From assembly GCF_014196495.1 (NCBI RefSeq), contig NZ_JACIDT010000023.1:1-56208 (forward strand): a DNA stretch of 56,208 nt, given 5' to 3'. Shown here piece after piece: positions 1 to 8,434 of the stretch. The stretch is from Sphingobium jiangsuense (GTDB lineage Bacteria > Pseudomonadota > Alphaproteobacteria > Sphingomonadales > Sphingomonadaceae). How positions within the stretch are numbered: position 1 is the first letter of the stretch; the number at the start of each line of letters is the position of its first letter. The notes under the pieces are model-generated. The model did not search any database. It saw only the letters and a list, made by a program, of their open reading frames with translations, and had not been told where the DNA came from. The position numbers were made by a program, and so were the translations under genes.

Positions 1-245
1 ATACAAACTGGCCTCCCTCGCCAGTCAGCCCTTGAATCACATCCCGGCCCCCTTGGGAATCCCCCAATGATTCAATCTATTCCCCGAACGCTCTAGCGGC
101 AATCAGGGGGAAATCCCTGCCGCAACTGCCAGCGAACCGGACACCGACAGCGACAATGATGATGAAGAGGAAAACGGGTTTTATACCGGCATGATTGGAA
201 GGGATGGGTGACAGCCATCACCCTCCTTTCCGGTCGCGGGATCGC
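1..245. other. Edge region with a possible decayed coding tail
   Basis: No intact gene is visible. On the plus strand one frame is open from base 2 except for a TGA at 68-70 and ends at a TGA at 209-211. Its last part encodes a short acidic run (DSDNDDEEENG), which could be the tail of a protein whose body lies left of the window. The in-frame stop and lack of a recognisable domain make a decayed remnant or chance frame equally likely. Confidence 0.25.
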
Positions 246-638
246 TTATTGATGATGACAGCTGCTGGTGAGCCGATCCATCGCAACGGCAAAGCCAGCC
301 ATATTTTCCATGATATCGGTGAGGCGCGGCACCTGGTCGGGGAAATATTTTTTCATCCAGCCGAGGCTGCAAGGCACCAGTGATATGGCGCGGTCCATCT
401 CCTCTATGGCCGCCAGCATATACTGCTCCCCGCGCTTCAGCATCCGCAGCCTGTAGGTGAAATCCTGCACGCCTTGCGCATAGGCGGCGTTGAAGAAGTC
501 GATGTCGATCCATCCCGCGCCCGATTTGAGGGGCCGCACATCCTTCACGCGAATCGGCGAGTGATAGGCGGTGTCGCCATAGCCCGGATACATGGTCATC
601 CCGTACCATTTGCCCTTTTCCAGCGTGAAGCGCGTCAC
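246..638 (-). CDS. Small hypothetical protein, third gene of a minus-strand operon
   Basis: This 130-residue protein has no family I recognise. The GTG start at 638 is chosen because it overlaps the stop of the upstream gene in a GTGA arrangement and follows a purine-rich ribosome site (GGAAGAGGAA). A longer frame upstream only repeats the other gene in a shifted frame. The protein has no signal peptide or membrane segment; the middle is rich in aromatic residues and the end carries CHHQ. The overlap with the nuclease-like gene suggests translational coupling and a shared role, which is inference. Confidence 0.6.
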   Translation of the reverse strand: MTRFTLEKGKWYGMTMYPGYGDTAYHSPIRVKDVRPLKSGAGWIDIDFFNAAYAQGVQDFTYRLRMLKRGEQYMLAAIEEMDRAISLVPCSLGWMKKYFPDQVPRLTDIMENMAGFAVAMDRLTSSCHHQ

Positions 639-1855
639 GACGGTTCCTCTTCCCTGCGGGCCGCGTCGAGCAGCGCGGCGATCGCCTCCTCCCAGTCCTG
701 TGCATGGTCGGGCAGCAACTGCCCCAGCAGCGGCGCCGCGGTGCCGTTGGTGCTGACATAGCTCTGGGTCTTTCGGGTGACCTGACCCCCGATCAGGTCC
801 GCCAGCCGTGCCAGATAGGCGAGCACCGCCTCCTGCGGGGCGGTGCCCTGCACATAATTGGTCCACAGCTTCCCGTTCTTCTCGATCATGCCCAAGTTCA
901 CCGGCTTTGCCCGATCGGGAACAATGGCCCTGAGCGTAAGGGCCGCCTTGAGATCGGCATGGACGCCCAAGGGCTCCAGCCGGTCCAGGAACTGCCTCAG
1001 CGCAGCGGGCAGGGCCGGGTCCTGCTGCGCCAGCGCCTCATGGAACATCTCCTCGCTGATCGACTGCGCCTTCGGATTCGCCTGTGGCGATATGGGCTTG
1101 ACCGAGGGCAGGCCGCTGTCGTCGATCACCACGATGCCCCGCTCGATCATCACCGTGCGGGCGAGGACGCCGGGCAGGGCGATGAGGCGGCCCGTCCCGT
1201 CGCGCCACAGGCCGATCTCCACCAGCGCGAAGGTGAAATGCGCCCCGGCATGGCTCTGGAGCAGATCGGCCAGCGCCTCTGTCTCCTGCCGGATGCCGTC
1301 ACCGACCACCATCGCCAGAAAGCGCCCGCGCCGCAGGTTGCGGGACAGCGCATCGATGAACGCGGCTTCGGGCAGCGCATCGGGATGATGGGACACCAGC
1401 CTGTAGAGGCTTCCCTGCTTCTCTCCCCTTGCCCGCAATACCACTGCCTCGAACCGGTCCCAGCCCATCGCCATCAGCGCGGCGACATAGTCGAGCGTCT
1501 GGGCGACCACCTTGCGCCGGGCCTCCGGGTTCCGCCAGAGCTTGGTCTCGGCAAACACGATCTCCCCGGCAGGCGTCAGGTAGAGATTGTCGATATTGCC
1601 ATGGCCGCAGGCCACTTCCCGCGCCGCCGGAATCAATGCGCCGAAGCCCGGTTCGATCGCCGATACCGGCAGCAGCGACGGATGCCGCTGGATCAGGGCC
1701 TGAAGCCATTTCTCATCCTGCTCATATCCCCCCAGCGAGCAGGGAACCAGCGGTTCGACACCACCATCGGGGCCGATGGCCACCGGCGTGCCGGTGGCCC
1801 TTTCTCCCTTGGCTGTTATCTCTCCGCCCATCCGGGTCATGACCTGCGCCATCAT
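635..1855 (-). CDS. PD-(D/E)XK nuclease-like protein
   Basis: The 406-residue protein carries a segment near residues 88-120 in which an aspartate (GNIDNLYL) is followed by a beta-hairpin and the E-x-K signature (VFAETKLWRN), then a glutamine-containing helix. This is the layout of the PD-(D/E)XK nuclease core seen in NucS/DUF91-like proteins. The remainder is not recognised. It starts with ATG at 1855, overlapping the previous stop as ATGA, and ends overlapping the next gene by four bases. A role in DNA cleavage or defence is inference; the genes around it do not settle it. Nuclease fold likely, function unknown. Confidence 0.65.
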   Translation of the reverse strand: MMAQVMTRMGGEITAKGERATGTPVAIGPDGGVEPLVPCSLGGYEQDEKWLQALIQRHPSLLPVSAIEPGFGALIPAAREVACGHGNIDNLYLTPAGEIVFAETKLWRNPEARRKVVAQTLDYVAALMAMGWDRFEAVVLRARGEKQGSLYRLVSHHPDALPEAAFIDALSRNLRRGRFLAMVVGDGIRQETEALADLLQSHAGAHFTFALVEIGLWRDGTGRLIALPGVLARTVMIERGIVVIDDSGLPSVKPISPQANPKAQSISEEMFHEALAQQDPALPAALRQFLDRLEPLGVHADLKAALTLRAIVPDRAKPVNLGMIEKNGKLWTNYVQGTAPQEAVLAYLARLADLIGGQVTRKTQSYVSTNGTAAPLLGQLLPDHAQDWEEAIAALLDAARREEEPS

Positions 1856-2529
1856 CAGATCTTCCCCGCCGCGGCTGCCCGGTTCTTCTCGATGATAGCG
1901 TCCATGATCTTTCCATATTCGCTATGTTGATAGGTCAGCAGATACCGTTCGAGATGCTGATACCGCTGTTCCAGGGTTATCGAGCTGACAGGGTTCGTCC
2001 AGCGTGTGATCATATTGTCATAGGTCTGGCCGGCCTGTGTCTGGAAGGGCTCTATGATGGACTTGCCTTCGCCGTAATTGCGTTTGAGCGCATCGAGAAT
2101 TGCCGGGTAAAATTGATTGTTGGCCTTGACGCTGATCTGGAACAGCCGCCACGCGCCGTTGGCAATGATGAAGCGGAAGGTGGGAATTCCCGTGCCGGAC
2201 CCCAGATCGATGAAGTGATTGGTCAATCCGCTGGGAGGGTAGAGGGCAAACCATTCGCAACTGACGATGTACCCCATCTCCGGTGGAGTGGACTGCCAAT
2301 AATGGAGTCCCTTGGGAAGCACGTCGTTGCTGCAATATACCTGCGTTCCGCTTTTCCCATCAGCGGGAACGGGGATGGCCCTGAACTCTTCGAGCGTGAT
2401 GCCGAGTTCCACGCCGCGCATGGCGAAGGGCTTTGCAGTGGCAAGCGAAGGAGCAGCGGGTGCAGCCATTACAGGCGACGGAACGGCAAGCAGCGTTGCG
2501 GCGATAACCGGTATTATGGACATCCTCAT
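1855..2529 (-). CDS. Secreted hypothetical protein
   Basis: This 224-residue protein begins with a clear signal peptide: a short basic start, a hydrophobic stretch (IIPVIAATLLAVP) and a likely cleavage after VMA or nearby. It is therefore probably periplasmic. The rest has two cysteines (YCSND and SCEWF) that could form a disulfide, and no domain I can name. The ATG at 2529 is preferred over one 33 bases upstream because GGAGGT lies about ten bases before it and the signal peptide then starts directly. It is the first gene of the three-gene operon and overlaps the nuclease-like gene by four bases. Confidence 0.65.
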   Translation of the reverse strand: MRMSIIPVIAATLLAVPSPVMAAPAAPSLATAKPFAMRGVELGITLEEFRAIPVPADGKSGTQVYCSNDVLPKGLHYWQSTPPEMGYIVSCEWFALYPPSGLTNHFIDLGSGTGIPTFRFIIANGAWRLFQISVKANNQFYPAILDALKRNYGEGKSIIEPFQTQAGQTYDNMITRWTNPVSSITLEQRYQHLERYLLTYQHSEYGKIMDAIIEKNRAAAAGKI

Positions 2530-3033
2530 GGGTCTGGACACCTCCTCTATGGCGGTGCCCACCCCGGACGCCGCCCCTGTTGACGGGGCGACGGCCGAAG
2601 CCGGATGTTGGAAACCTGGCCATAAGATCAGGCGCGTGTATCTTTACCGGCAAGCCGGCTGGACATGCATACACGCCACCCGGCCTCCAAAACTGGTGAC
2701 CGAGTTCTTATGGCTGGGGTTTCCACGCCCCACTCCCGACCTATCGGGAGCAGCACGACCATTGCTCGACAACGACCGACAGGCAAGTGAAAAGCGCCGA
2801 TGAGTATCGGTGTCCGCCTCTTTGCTGGATATCGGGCTTATTCCGGAAAGCTGCTGTCTGTGGGCTTGTTGAAGAAGCCTGTCTGCGGGCGGTCTGTTCA
2901 TACCGGGATAAAAGGGCGGCAGCTTCAGGACGGACGATTGGAGTGGGAGCGTTCATGCCCACCGGCATTTGATATTTGCCCCACAGAAAAGCTGTATCTG
3001 GACTTCGCCGGGCTATTCGGGCTTCGTCCTCCC
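2530..3033. other. Gene-free stretch before the IS66 relic
   Basis: About 500 bases without a convincing gene. Open frames on both strands are short and resemble nothing known. The left part should hold the promoter of the minus-strand operon ending at 246, but no clear -35/-10 pair was found. Confidence 0.5.
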
Positions 3034-3129
3034 ATGTCAGAGGATGACGATATACAGCGCGAACTCATTGCCCGGATGTTCTGCCTCATTACGATCACGG
3101 CCGAGGATGCGGCGGCGTTGGCCACCGAG
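3034..3129 (+). pseudogene. Possible 5' fragment of a small unknown gene fused to the IS66 relic
   Basis: An ATG at 3034 begins a 32-codon stretch (MSEDDDIQRELIARM and onward) that reads smoothly into IS66 transposase sequence from about 3130. The stretch does not look like the usual N-terminus of an IS66 TnpC protein, so it may be the start of a small unrelated gene joined to the transposase fragment by a rearrangement. The join position is approximate and the original gene is not identified. Confidence 0.3.
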
Positions 3130-3945
3130 GGTCCGCCGCGCGAACGCGTCGTCATCGCCGCGCCCCATGTCTGCCGCTGTTGCGGCTCGAATCGTCTGTG
3201 CAAGCCGGGGGACGATATCACCAAGACCCTTGAGGGCGTGCCGCGCCAGTGGAACGTGGTCCAGACATGCGGGAGAAGTTCTCTTGCCGAGCCTGTGGAA
3301 AGATCACCCAACCGCCGGCGCTATTCCACGTCACGCCTCGTGGACTCTTCGGTCCCAGCTTTCTGGCGATGCTGCTGTTCGAGAAGTTCGGCGCGCATCA
3401 ACCGCTTGACCGCCAGCGTGATCGCTGTGCCCGGGAAGGCGTGGACCTGAGCCTTTCGACCCTGGCTGATCAGGTCGGCACCTGCACCGCCGCGTGCTGA
3501 TCGAAGCCCATGTCCTGGCCATCGAGCGGCTGCATGGCGAAGATACGACGGGGCCAGTGCTGGCCAAGAGCAAGACCAATACGGGCCGGATCTGGACCTA
3601 TATTCGGGATGATCGACCTTTTGGCGGACCCGCGCCGCCTGCGGCAATCTTCCATTATTCCCGTGACCGGCGGGGCGAGCATCCTGTGGGCCATCTGCGC
3701 AGTTGGAAAGGCATTCTCCAGATCGATGCCTATGCCGGCTACAATGCGCTGTTCAATGGCGATCGCCTGCCGGCGCCGCTCATCTGTACTCTATGCCGGA
3801 GCCACGTGCGCCGCCATTTCTTCGAGTTGACCGATGTCGCAGCGCAGCTCGAGAAGCGCCGCAAGAAGGCGGCCGTCATCTCGCCGCTGGCGGTGGAGGC
3901 GGTCCGTCCTATCGACGCAATCTTCGATATCGAGCGCGCCATCAG
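3130..3945 (+). pseudogene. Decayed IS66-family transposase (tnpC) fragment
   Basis: Three reading frames carry successive parts of an IS66 TnpC transposase. The first has the zinc-binding CRCCGSNRLC segment ending RQWNVVQT. After a one-base loss near 3266 the next frame continues with REKFSCRACGKITQ and RGLFGPSFLAMLLFEKFG. After a second break near 3496 a third frame holds LIEAHVLAIERLHGEDTT and the conserved DDRPFGG and IDAYAGYNAL segments. Similarity stops near FDIERAI, about 3945. The N-terminus, the C-terminal catalytic part and the tnpA/tnpB genes are missing. It is an inactive relic marking an old insertion. Confidence 0.85.
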
Positions 3946-3982
3946 GCGAGCAATCGATATTTCCAATATACGAGGGATGCCA

Positions 3983-4774
3983 CTAAGCGTCGCTCCTCAC
4001 TGCCGCGCTACGGATATGTTCAGCGAGGATATTGGGTATGCTAACCTGAGGAAAGTGTTTGCATGGCAATATTCCGATTTCAATTTGGGCGCGATGTGCC
4101 AATTGGACATTGCTAAAAAACATTCTCGCCTCGAACAAGCCGCCGATTGTCCATGTTATAGGTCTGTCGGTCAACATGGCGGGGTCAATGGGATCGTGCT
4201 TAATGCCTGTTACATATTTACGTATCCAGGTCGGGTAATTAAGCCAGAGCCGTTGATGAAAATCCTTACCTAAATCCTCCCACAATTTCGGGTCTTCATT
4301 CATAAGATGTGCGAAGAGTTGGGCGCATGCCTTCGAAACGCCCTCGTCATCTAGTGTTGCGAGGTTATGAAGCGGCGAGTCTTCGCCGCCTCCGGGGAGC
4401 GCCGCCTCATGAACCACCGCCTGTTTGACAAGGTGGGGATAGTCAACAACGAGATCGAGTGTTGCCAAGCCTGCCGAACTGCACCCATAAACAGTTGCAT
4501 TCTTGATGTTGAGGGCTTCAAGCAGTTGGGCCACCTGACGGCCCAACGCGACCATCGAAACTTCGACCTCTCCGCTGATTTCGCTACGCGAGAATCCCGG
4601 CGTGTCGAATGTAGTTACACGGAATTGCGACCTCAAATCCGATACTACTCGGTCGAAAGATCCACAGTCACCTTCTCCCGACGGAACAAGGACTATATCA
4701 GGTCCTTTTCCGCTTTGTTCGACGTGCCAAATTATTGACCCGGCGGGCTCCAGCGTCTTAATCTTAAATTCCAC
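3983..4774 (-). CDS. Alpha/beta hydrolase, divergent
   Basis: The 263-residue protein has an alpha/beta-hydrolase layout with a nucleophile elbow VYGCSSAG (Ser99 expected) and a late histidine in CKHFPQ. The usual HG oxyanion motif is changed to SGEG, and the position where an acidic triad residue normally follows WGxxD reads GGLFEAR, so the acid may be a glutamate or lie elsewhere. It starts with GTG at 4774 after AAGGAA. It lies 53 bases downstream of TonB receptor 1 on the same strand, so the two are probably cotranscribed. The gene looks visibly lower in GC than its neighbours, which suggests a separate origin. Its 3' end abuts the IS66 relic. Substrate unknown. Confidence 0.75.
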   Translation of the reverse strand: MEFKIKTLEPAGSIIWHVEQSGKGPDIVLVPSGEGDCGSFDRVVSDLRSQFRVTTFDTPGFSRSEISGEVEVSMVALGRQVAQLLEALNIKNATVYGCSSAGLATLDLVVDYPHLVKQAVVHEAALPGGGEDSPLHNLATLDDEGVSKACAQLFAHLMNEDPKLWEDLGKDFHQRLWLNYPTWIRKYVTGIKHDPIDPAMLTDRPITWTIGGLFEARMFFSNVQLAHRAQIEIGILPCKHFPQVSIPNILAEHIRSAAVRSDA

Positions 4775-4827
4775 CTGAAATTTCCTTGTGTCTCGTCAGG
4801 GTAAAGGCGGTGGACTCAGTCCTCTCG

Positions 4828-7278
4828 CTAGAACCTTGTCGACAGTCGAGCCCCATAGGTGCGCGGCTGTGCGTTGATCGAAACATAGAGGTTCGACCCC
4901 GGGACCTGCGTTGCGAAGGTCTGATAGCGATTGTTCTCGATGTTGCGCACAAACGCCGTGACGGACCAGCGCCCGTCATCAACGACAAGCGAGGCCTGCG
5001 CATTGGAAACCCAGGTGCTGCCTTGGTAATCCTGTGCCGTCAGAGTAAAGTTCGTGTACCTGCCGGAGCGATATTGCGTGTCGGCATCCAGCACGAGTGC
5101 CAGATCGTCGCTCAATACGAGCCGCTGTTGTGCAGCGAGGTTCACGGTCCATTTCGGAGCGTTGAACAGCGGGAAACCCGCACAGTTAACGGTGAATGGC
5201 GCTCCGGTCGGGCTTGCCGCGGGTGTGGTCGCGCACCCCGTATATGGCGGCGCGGGCGTTACATAGGTGAACGATGTATAGCGGCTGTCGAGATACTGCA
5301 CGTTCGCCATAAGGCGAGTCGTGGCGGTGACCTGAGCAAGTGCTTCAACCTCGACGCCCTTGGCGACCGAACGCCCGATGTTGCTCGTCAGCAGTCCGAC
5401 GGCGCCGACCGAGTTGATGCCCAGGAACGAGAGCTGCTGATCGCGATACTTCCAGTAGAAGCCTTCGATATTCAACTGCAGGCGATTGTCGAGGAAGCGG
5501 TTCTTGGAGCCGATTGTATAGGCTGTGATATGCTCCGGCCCGAAGGAGGCGTCCGGGTTGAAGCCGCCGGCGCGATAGCCCGTCTCAAGGCTCGCGTAGA
5601 GAAGCGACCGTGGCGCGACGTCGAATTCGACGGCGGCGCGATAGGTTATCTTGCTATCGTTGAACCGACCCGTTGCCGTCGTGTCGATGCGGCGAACAGA
5701 ACCGCCATTGGCGATCGGCAGGGTAGCGAGATTGGCGGCGGGCCGCACTGGCTGACCTTCGAAGCTGGTCGTGTAGGGAAGCAGCGCCACATTCGGGCAG
5801 CCGCCCGACGCCGCGGGGATCGTGCACAGCAATTGCAGGGTCCGCGACGAACTGCTGAAGTTCTTACGCTCGCTGGTGTAGCGAGCGCCGCCGGTGAACC
5901 GCAGCGTGTCGGTCGCATTGAACGTCAGGCGACCATAGACCGATGGCGAGCGGGTGCGGACCTTGCTGATCTGGAAGGCGGCTTGCGAACCCGACGTGTT
6001 GTGCACGTCATCGTCAATGTCTTCGCTGAAGTAATAACCGCCCAGGATATAGTCGATGGTTCGGCCCGTCGGACTGACCAAGCGGATTTCGAGCGATGTC
6101 TGGTCGGCTTCGGCGGTATTGCCGATCTGCTGACCCGCATTGGCGCTCAGGATGTCGCGCAACGAGTGCCGCCAGGCGGGAATCACGCTGATCGTACCGA
6201 ACGAGGTCTCGTAATCAATGTAGGCGGCGACGCCGTAGAGGTCGGAATCCACGTACTGCCGGAAGGCGAGCGGGTCGTTGAACCGGCCGGCGATGGTCCC
6301 GGCCGCGCCGGTCTGCCGGTACGCCTGCGCCGCCGGGGTGTACAGGCCTTCTGAGACGGGCAGATTCGATGGGGTGAAGGCGAAGGCTCCGGCCGCCGGA
6401 TTGAAGGCGAACCGCCCGATATAGGTCGCGGCCGTTCCCGTGCCGCCTTGGTGAGCAAAATCCGCTGCGATGCGTATCGTCAGCTTGGGATCGAGCTCGA
6501 CCTTCAATTGTCCGCGCAAACCGAGGGTCTTGTCCGAGCTGGTCCCGTCGCGCAGATACCCGTCATGCTGCGAATAGATGCCGGAGAAACGAAGTCCGGC
6601 GTTATCTCCAGCCGCGACGTTGATCGCGCCTTCGACACTGTAGGCGTCATAGTTGCCGTAGCTCGCAGTACCGTAGCCCGAAAACTCGCCCAGACGCGGC
6701 TGCGCCGGCAAGATATTTACGGCGCCAGCGGTCGCGTTGCGGCCGTAGAGCGTGCCCTGCGGGCCTTTGAGCAATTCAACCCGCTCCAGGTCGTAAAAAG
6801 CCCCGGTGGTCGAGCCCGAGCGGCCGACATATACGCCGTCGTAGTTGAACGCGACCGCCGGATCGCTCGTCGGCGAGACCGAAAAACTACCCACGCCACG
6901 AATGAAGATGAAATTTCCGGTCGAGGCATTTGCAACCTGTAACGCCGGCACATTCTTCTGCAACGTATCGACGCCGACGATGCCATCTTCCAGAAGCTCC
7001 TCGCCGGTCACAACCGAGATCGCGAGCGCCGCCTTCTGCAGATTTTCATTACGTTGCTGAGCGGTTACGACGATATCATCGAGCCCCGCTTTGTTCGAAG
7101 CCTGCGCCGCATCCGCTTCGCTGGCATCCGCCGGATTCTGTGGTGACGCGCTTGCACCGGGTGCGCTGCGGTCGAGCCGCGGCGGCGTCGACTGCGATTG
7201 GCCCTGGGCGTTGGCCGCCGCTGGCCAAAGGACAGCCGCGCTGGAAAGCAACAGCCAGGTCTTGTGCGCGTTCAACAT
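4828..7278 (-). CDS. TonB-dependent outer-membrane receptor 1
   Basis: This 816-residue protein is a full TonB-dependent receptor. It has a signal peptide (LLLSSAAVLWPAAANAQ), a TonB-box-like segment DDIVVTAQQR, a plug domain with the VELLKGPQGTLYGRNATAG motif, and a long beta-barrel ending in phenylalanine (ARLSTRF), as expected for barrel insertion. The ATG at 7278 is chosen because GGAGGGG lies just upstream and the signal peptide then begins at once. Such receptors import large or scarce ligands across the outer membrane using TonB energy. Next to catabolic genes in sphingomonads they often take up aromatic or terpenoid substrates; the ligand here is unknown. It probably heads a two-gene unit with the downstream hydrolase. 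Confidence 0.93.
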   Translation of the reverse strand: MLNAHKTWLLLSSAAVLWPAAANAQGQSQSTPPRLDRSAPGASASPQNPADASEADAAQASNKAGLDDIVVTAQQRNENLQKAALAISVVTGEELLEDGIVGVDTLQKNVPALQVANASTGNFIFIRGVGSFSVSPTSDPAVAFNYDGVYVGRSGSTTGAFYDLERVELLKGPQGTLYGRNATAGAVNILPAQPRLGEFSGYGTASYGNYDAYSVEGAINVAAGDNAGLRFSGIYSQHDGYLRDGTSSDKTLGLRGQLKVELDPKLTIRIAADFAHQGGTGTAATYIGRFAFNPAAGAFAFTPSNLPVSEGLYTPAAQAYRQTGAAGTIAGRFNDPLAFRQYVDSDLYGVAAYIDYETSFGTISVIPAWRHSLRDILSANAGQQIGNTAEADQTSLEIRLVSPTGRTIDYILGGYYFSEDIDDDVHNTSGSQAAFQISKVRTRSPSVYGRLTFNATDTLRFTGGARYTSERKNFSSSSRTLQLLCTIPAASGGCPNVALLPYTTSFEGQPVRPAANLATLPIANGGSVRRIDTTATGRFNDSKITYRAAVEFDVAPRSLLYASLETGYRAGGFNPDASFGPEHITAYTIGSKNRFLDNRLQLNIEGFYWKYRDQQLSFLGINSVGAVGLLTSNIGRSVAKGVEVEALAQVTATTRLMANVQYLDSRYTSFTYVTPAPPYTGCATTPAASPTGAPFTVNCAGFPLFNAPKWTVNLAAQQRLVLSDDLALVLDADTQYRSGRYTNFTLTAQDYQGSTWVSNAQASLVVDDGRWSVTAFVRNIENNRYQTFATQVPGSNLYVSINAQPRTYGARLSTRF

Positions 7279-7540
7279 ATCCCCTCCTTCATCCGACGCC
7301 ACCTTTTACCGGCGGCTTGTCAAACCGATCGCCTCGGCTGGAGCGATCTTGTCCAGGCCCCTCCTTGCGCGGCCATCTGACGGATGCCGAGAAAGAATTG
7401 GTCTACCAGGCTGCCGAAATGCCTCCCGCGTCGGCATCCGGGAAGATGGCAAATACCCGGTGTTGTTAACCGGCGGGCAACAGGTCGAATGGACACATCC
7501 GATCGACGCGCCGAGGATCGAAGCCGGCACGACGATGCGG
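7279..7540. other. Intergenic region upstream of TonB receptor 1
   Basis: No gene is supported here. It should contain the receptor promoter on the minus strand and possibly the lost front of the metallo-beta-lactamase-fold fragment on the plus strand, but neither could be delimited. Confidence 0.4.
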
Positions 7541-7957
7541 CCGATGACTCCCTCTCGCGTGGTGCGCAACCGGCTTCTGGTCAAAGTGTTGGGGAAATGC
7601 GCCCGTCAGGTCGAACCGAGCAAGGTCGATCGGTTGATCGAGGATGGCGACAGTCCGGATTTCGCGCACGGCATGACGGCGCTCCACGTGCCCGGTCACT
7701 GCGCCGGCCAAGTCGCGCTGCCGTGGCGCCGAGACGGCGGCTCCTTTTTCACCGCCGACGCCTGCGTCAATCGAAGCGGCCTCCAATTCGCGGCGGCTAC
7801 AGAGGATCCCCGACCGGCGTTGACCTCGTTGGCGAGACTGGTCAAACTTAAATTCGTTAAAGCCTGCGTGGTGCATCGCCCACGGATCTTGTCGAGCGGC
7901 GCGCAAAAGTTTCGGCGGATGAATTTCGACACCTTAAATTTAATTCGAACAGCTTAG
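7541..7957 (+). pseudogene. C-terminal fragment of a metallo-beta-lactamase-fold hydrolase
   Basis: The plus-strand frame ending at 7957 contains KVDRLIEDGDS, then the metal-binding type segment HVPGHCAGQVAL and SFFTADACVN, which match the second half of metallo-beta-lactamase-fold hydrolases (HTPGH and GDA motifs). The front half with the HxHxDH motif is absent and no start or ribosome site fits. It is therefore a truncated, probably nonfunctional gene. The next relic begins four bases after its stop. Confidence 0.65.
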
Positions 7958-7960
7958 GCG

Positions 7961-8340
7961 GTGGCTTGCATCTCAACGGCGCTGATCGTCGGCGGCGGTA
8001 TCACGGGAATGAACGCAGCGACGCGCTCGCAAACAGAGGGTCGCCGTCGACGTCGTCGCATTGCCGGCGCAGCCGCAGAGACATTGGTCGAGTTGAGGAT
8101 TTACTACGAAGCCTACGCCACGGGTACCCCGTTCGGTCCGGACTCCACCGCTGTGAGCCTGCGCGATTCGACCGGATGCATTGTGAACCCCGGACCGAAA
8201 CGGTCCGCCTGGCCCCAGCGCTGTCGACGGCACCGCTGTCTATTGGCCGGCGTTTCTCGAGGTCGCCACCAGACGGGCCGAACAGCTGGGCATGCGCGTT
8301 CGCAAGGGCGTGACCCCCCAAGTGCGCCACCGGCATGGGG
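7961..8340 (+). pseudogene. Decayed FAD-dependent monooxygenase fragment
   Basis: A GTG at 7961 opens a frame with ISTALIVGGGITGMNAA, the GxGxxG dinucleotide-binding fold at the start of FAD-dependent aromatic monooxygenases. The next part carries GTPFGPDSTAV, and after a frameshift near 8215 another frame continues with VYWPAFLEVATRRAEQLG and RVRKGV, resembling the region that follows in these enzymes. The C-terminal two-thirds is missing. Frame breaks and the short length mark it as a pseudogene. Confidence 0.6.
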
Positions 8341-8434
8341 CAACTTCGCCTGACAATGCCGTGCTGCCTGATTGATGTCTGGCATCAACTGCCGTCAGGT
8401 GCGCGACAATTGCAGGCGCAAGGTCTTCACCGAT

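Noticed and set aside
704..1930. Long plus-strand open frame opposite the nuclease-like gene
   Set aside because: It has no domain, lies wholly antisense to a gene with good start and overlap evidence, and is typical of GC-rich antisense frames.
2741..2968. Short minus-strand open frame in the gap before the IS66 relic
   Set aside because: It has no ribosome site or recognisable domain and its composition is like noncoding sequence.
4786..6354. Long plus-strand frame opposite TonB receptor 1
   Set aside because: It has no recognisable protein features and mirrors the receptor's codon pattern.
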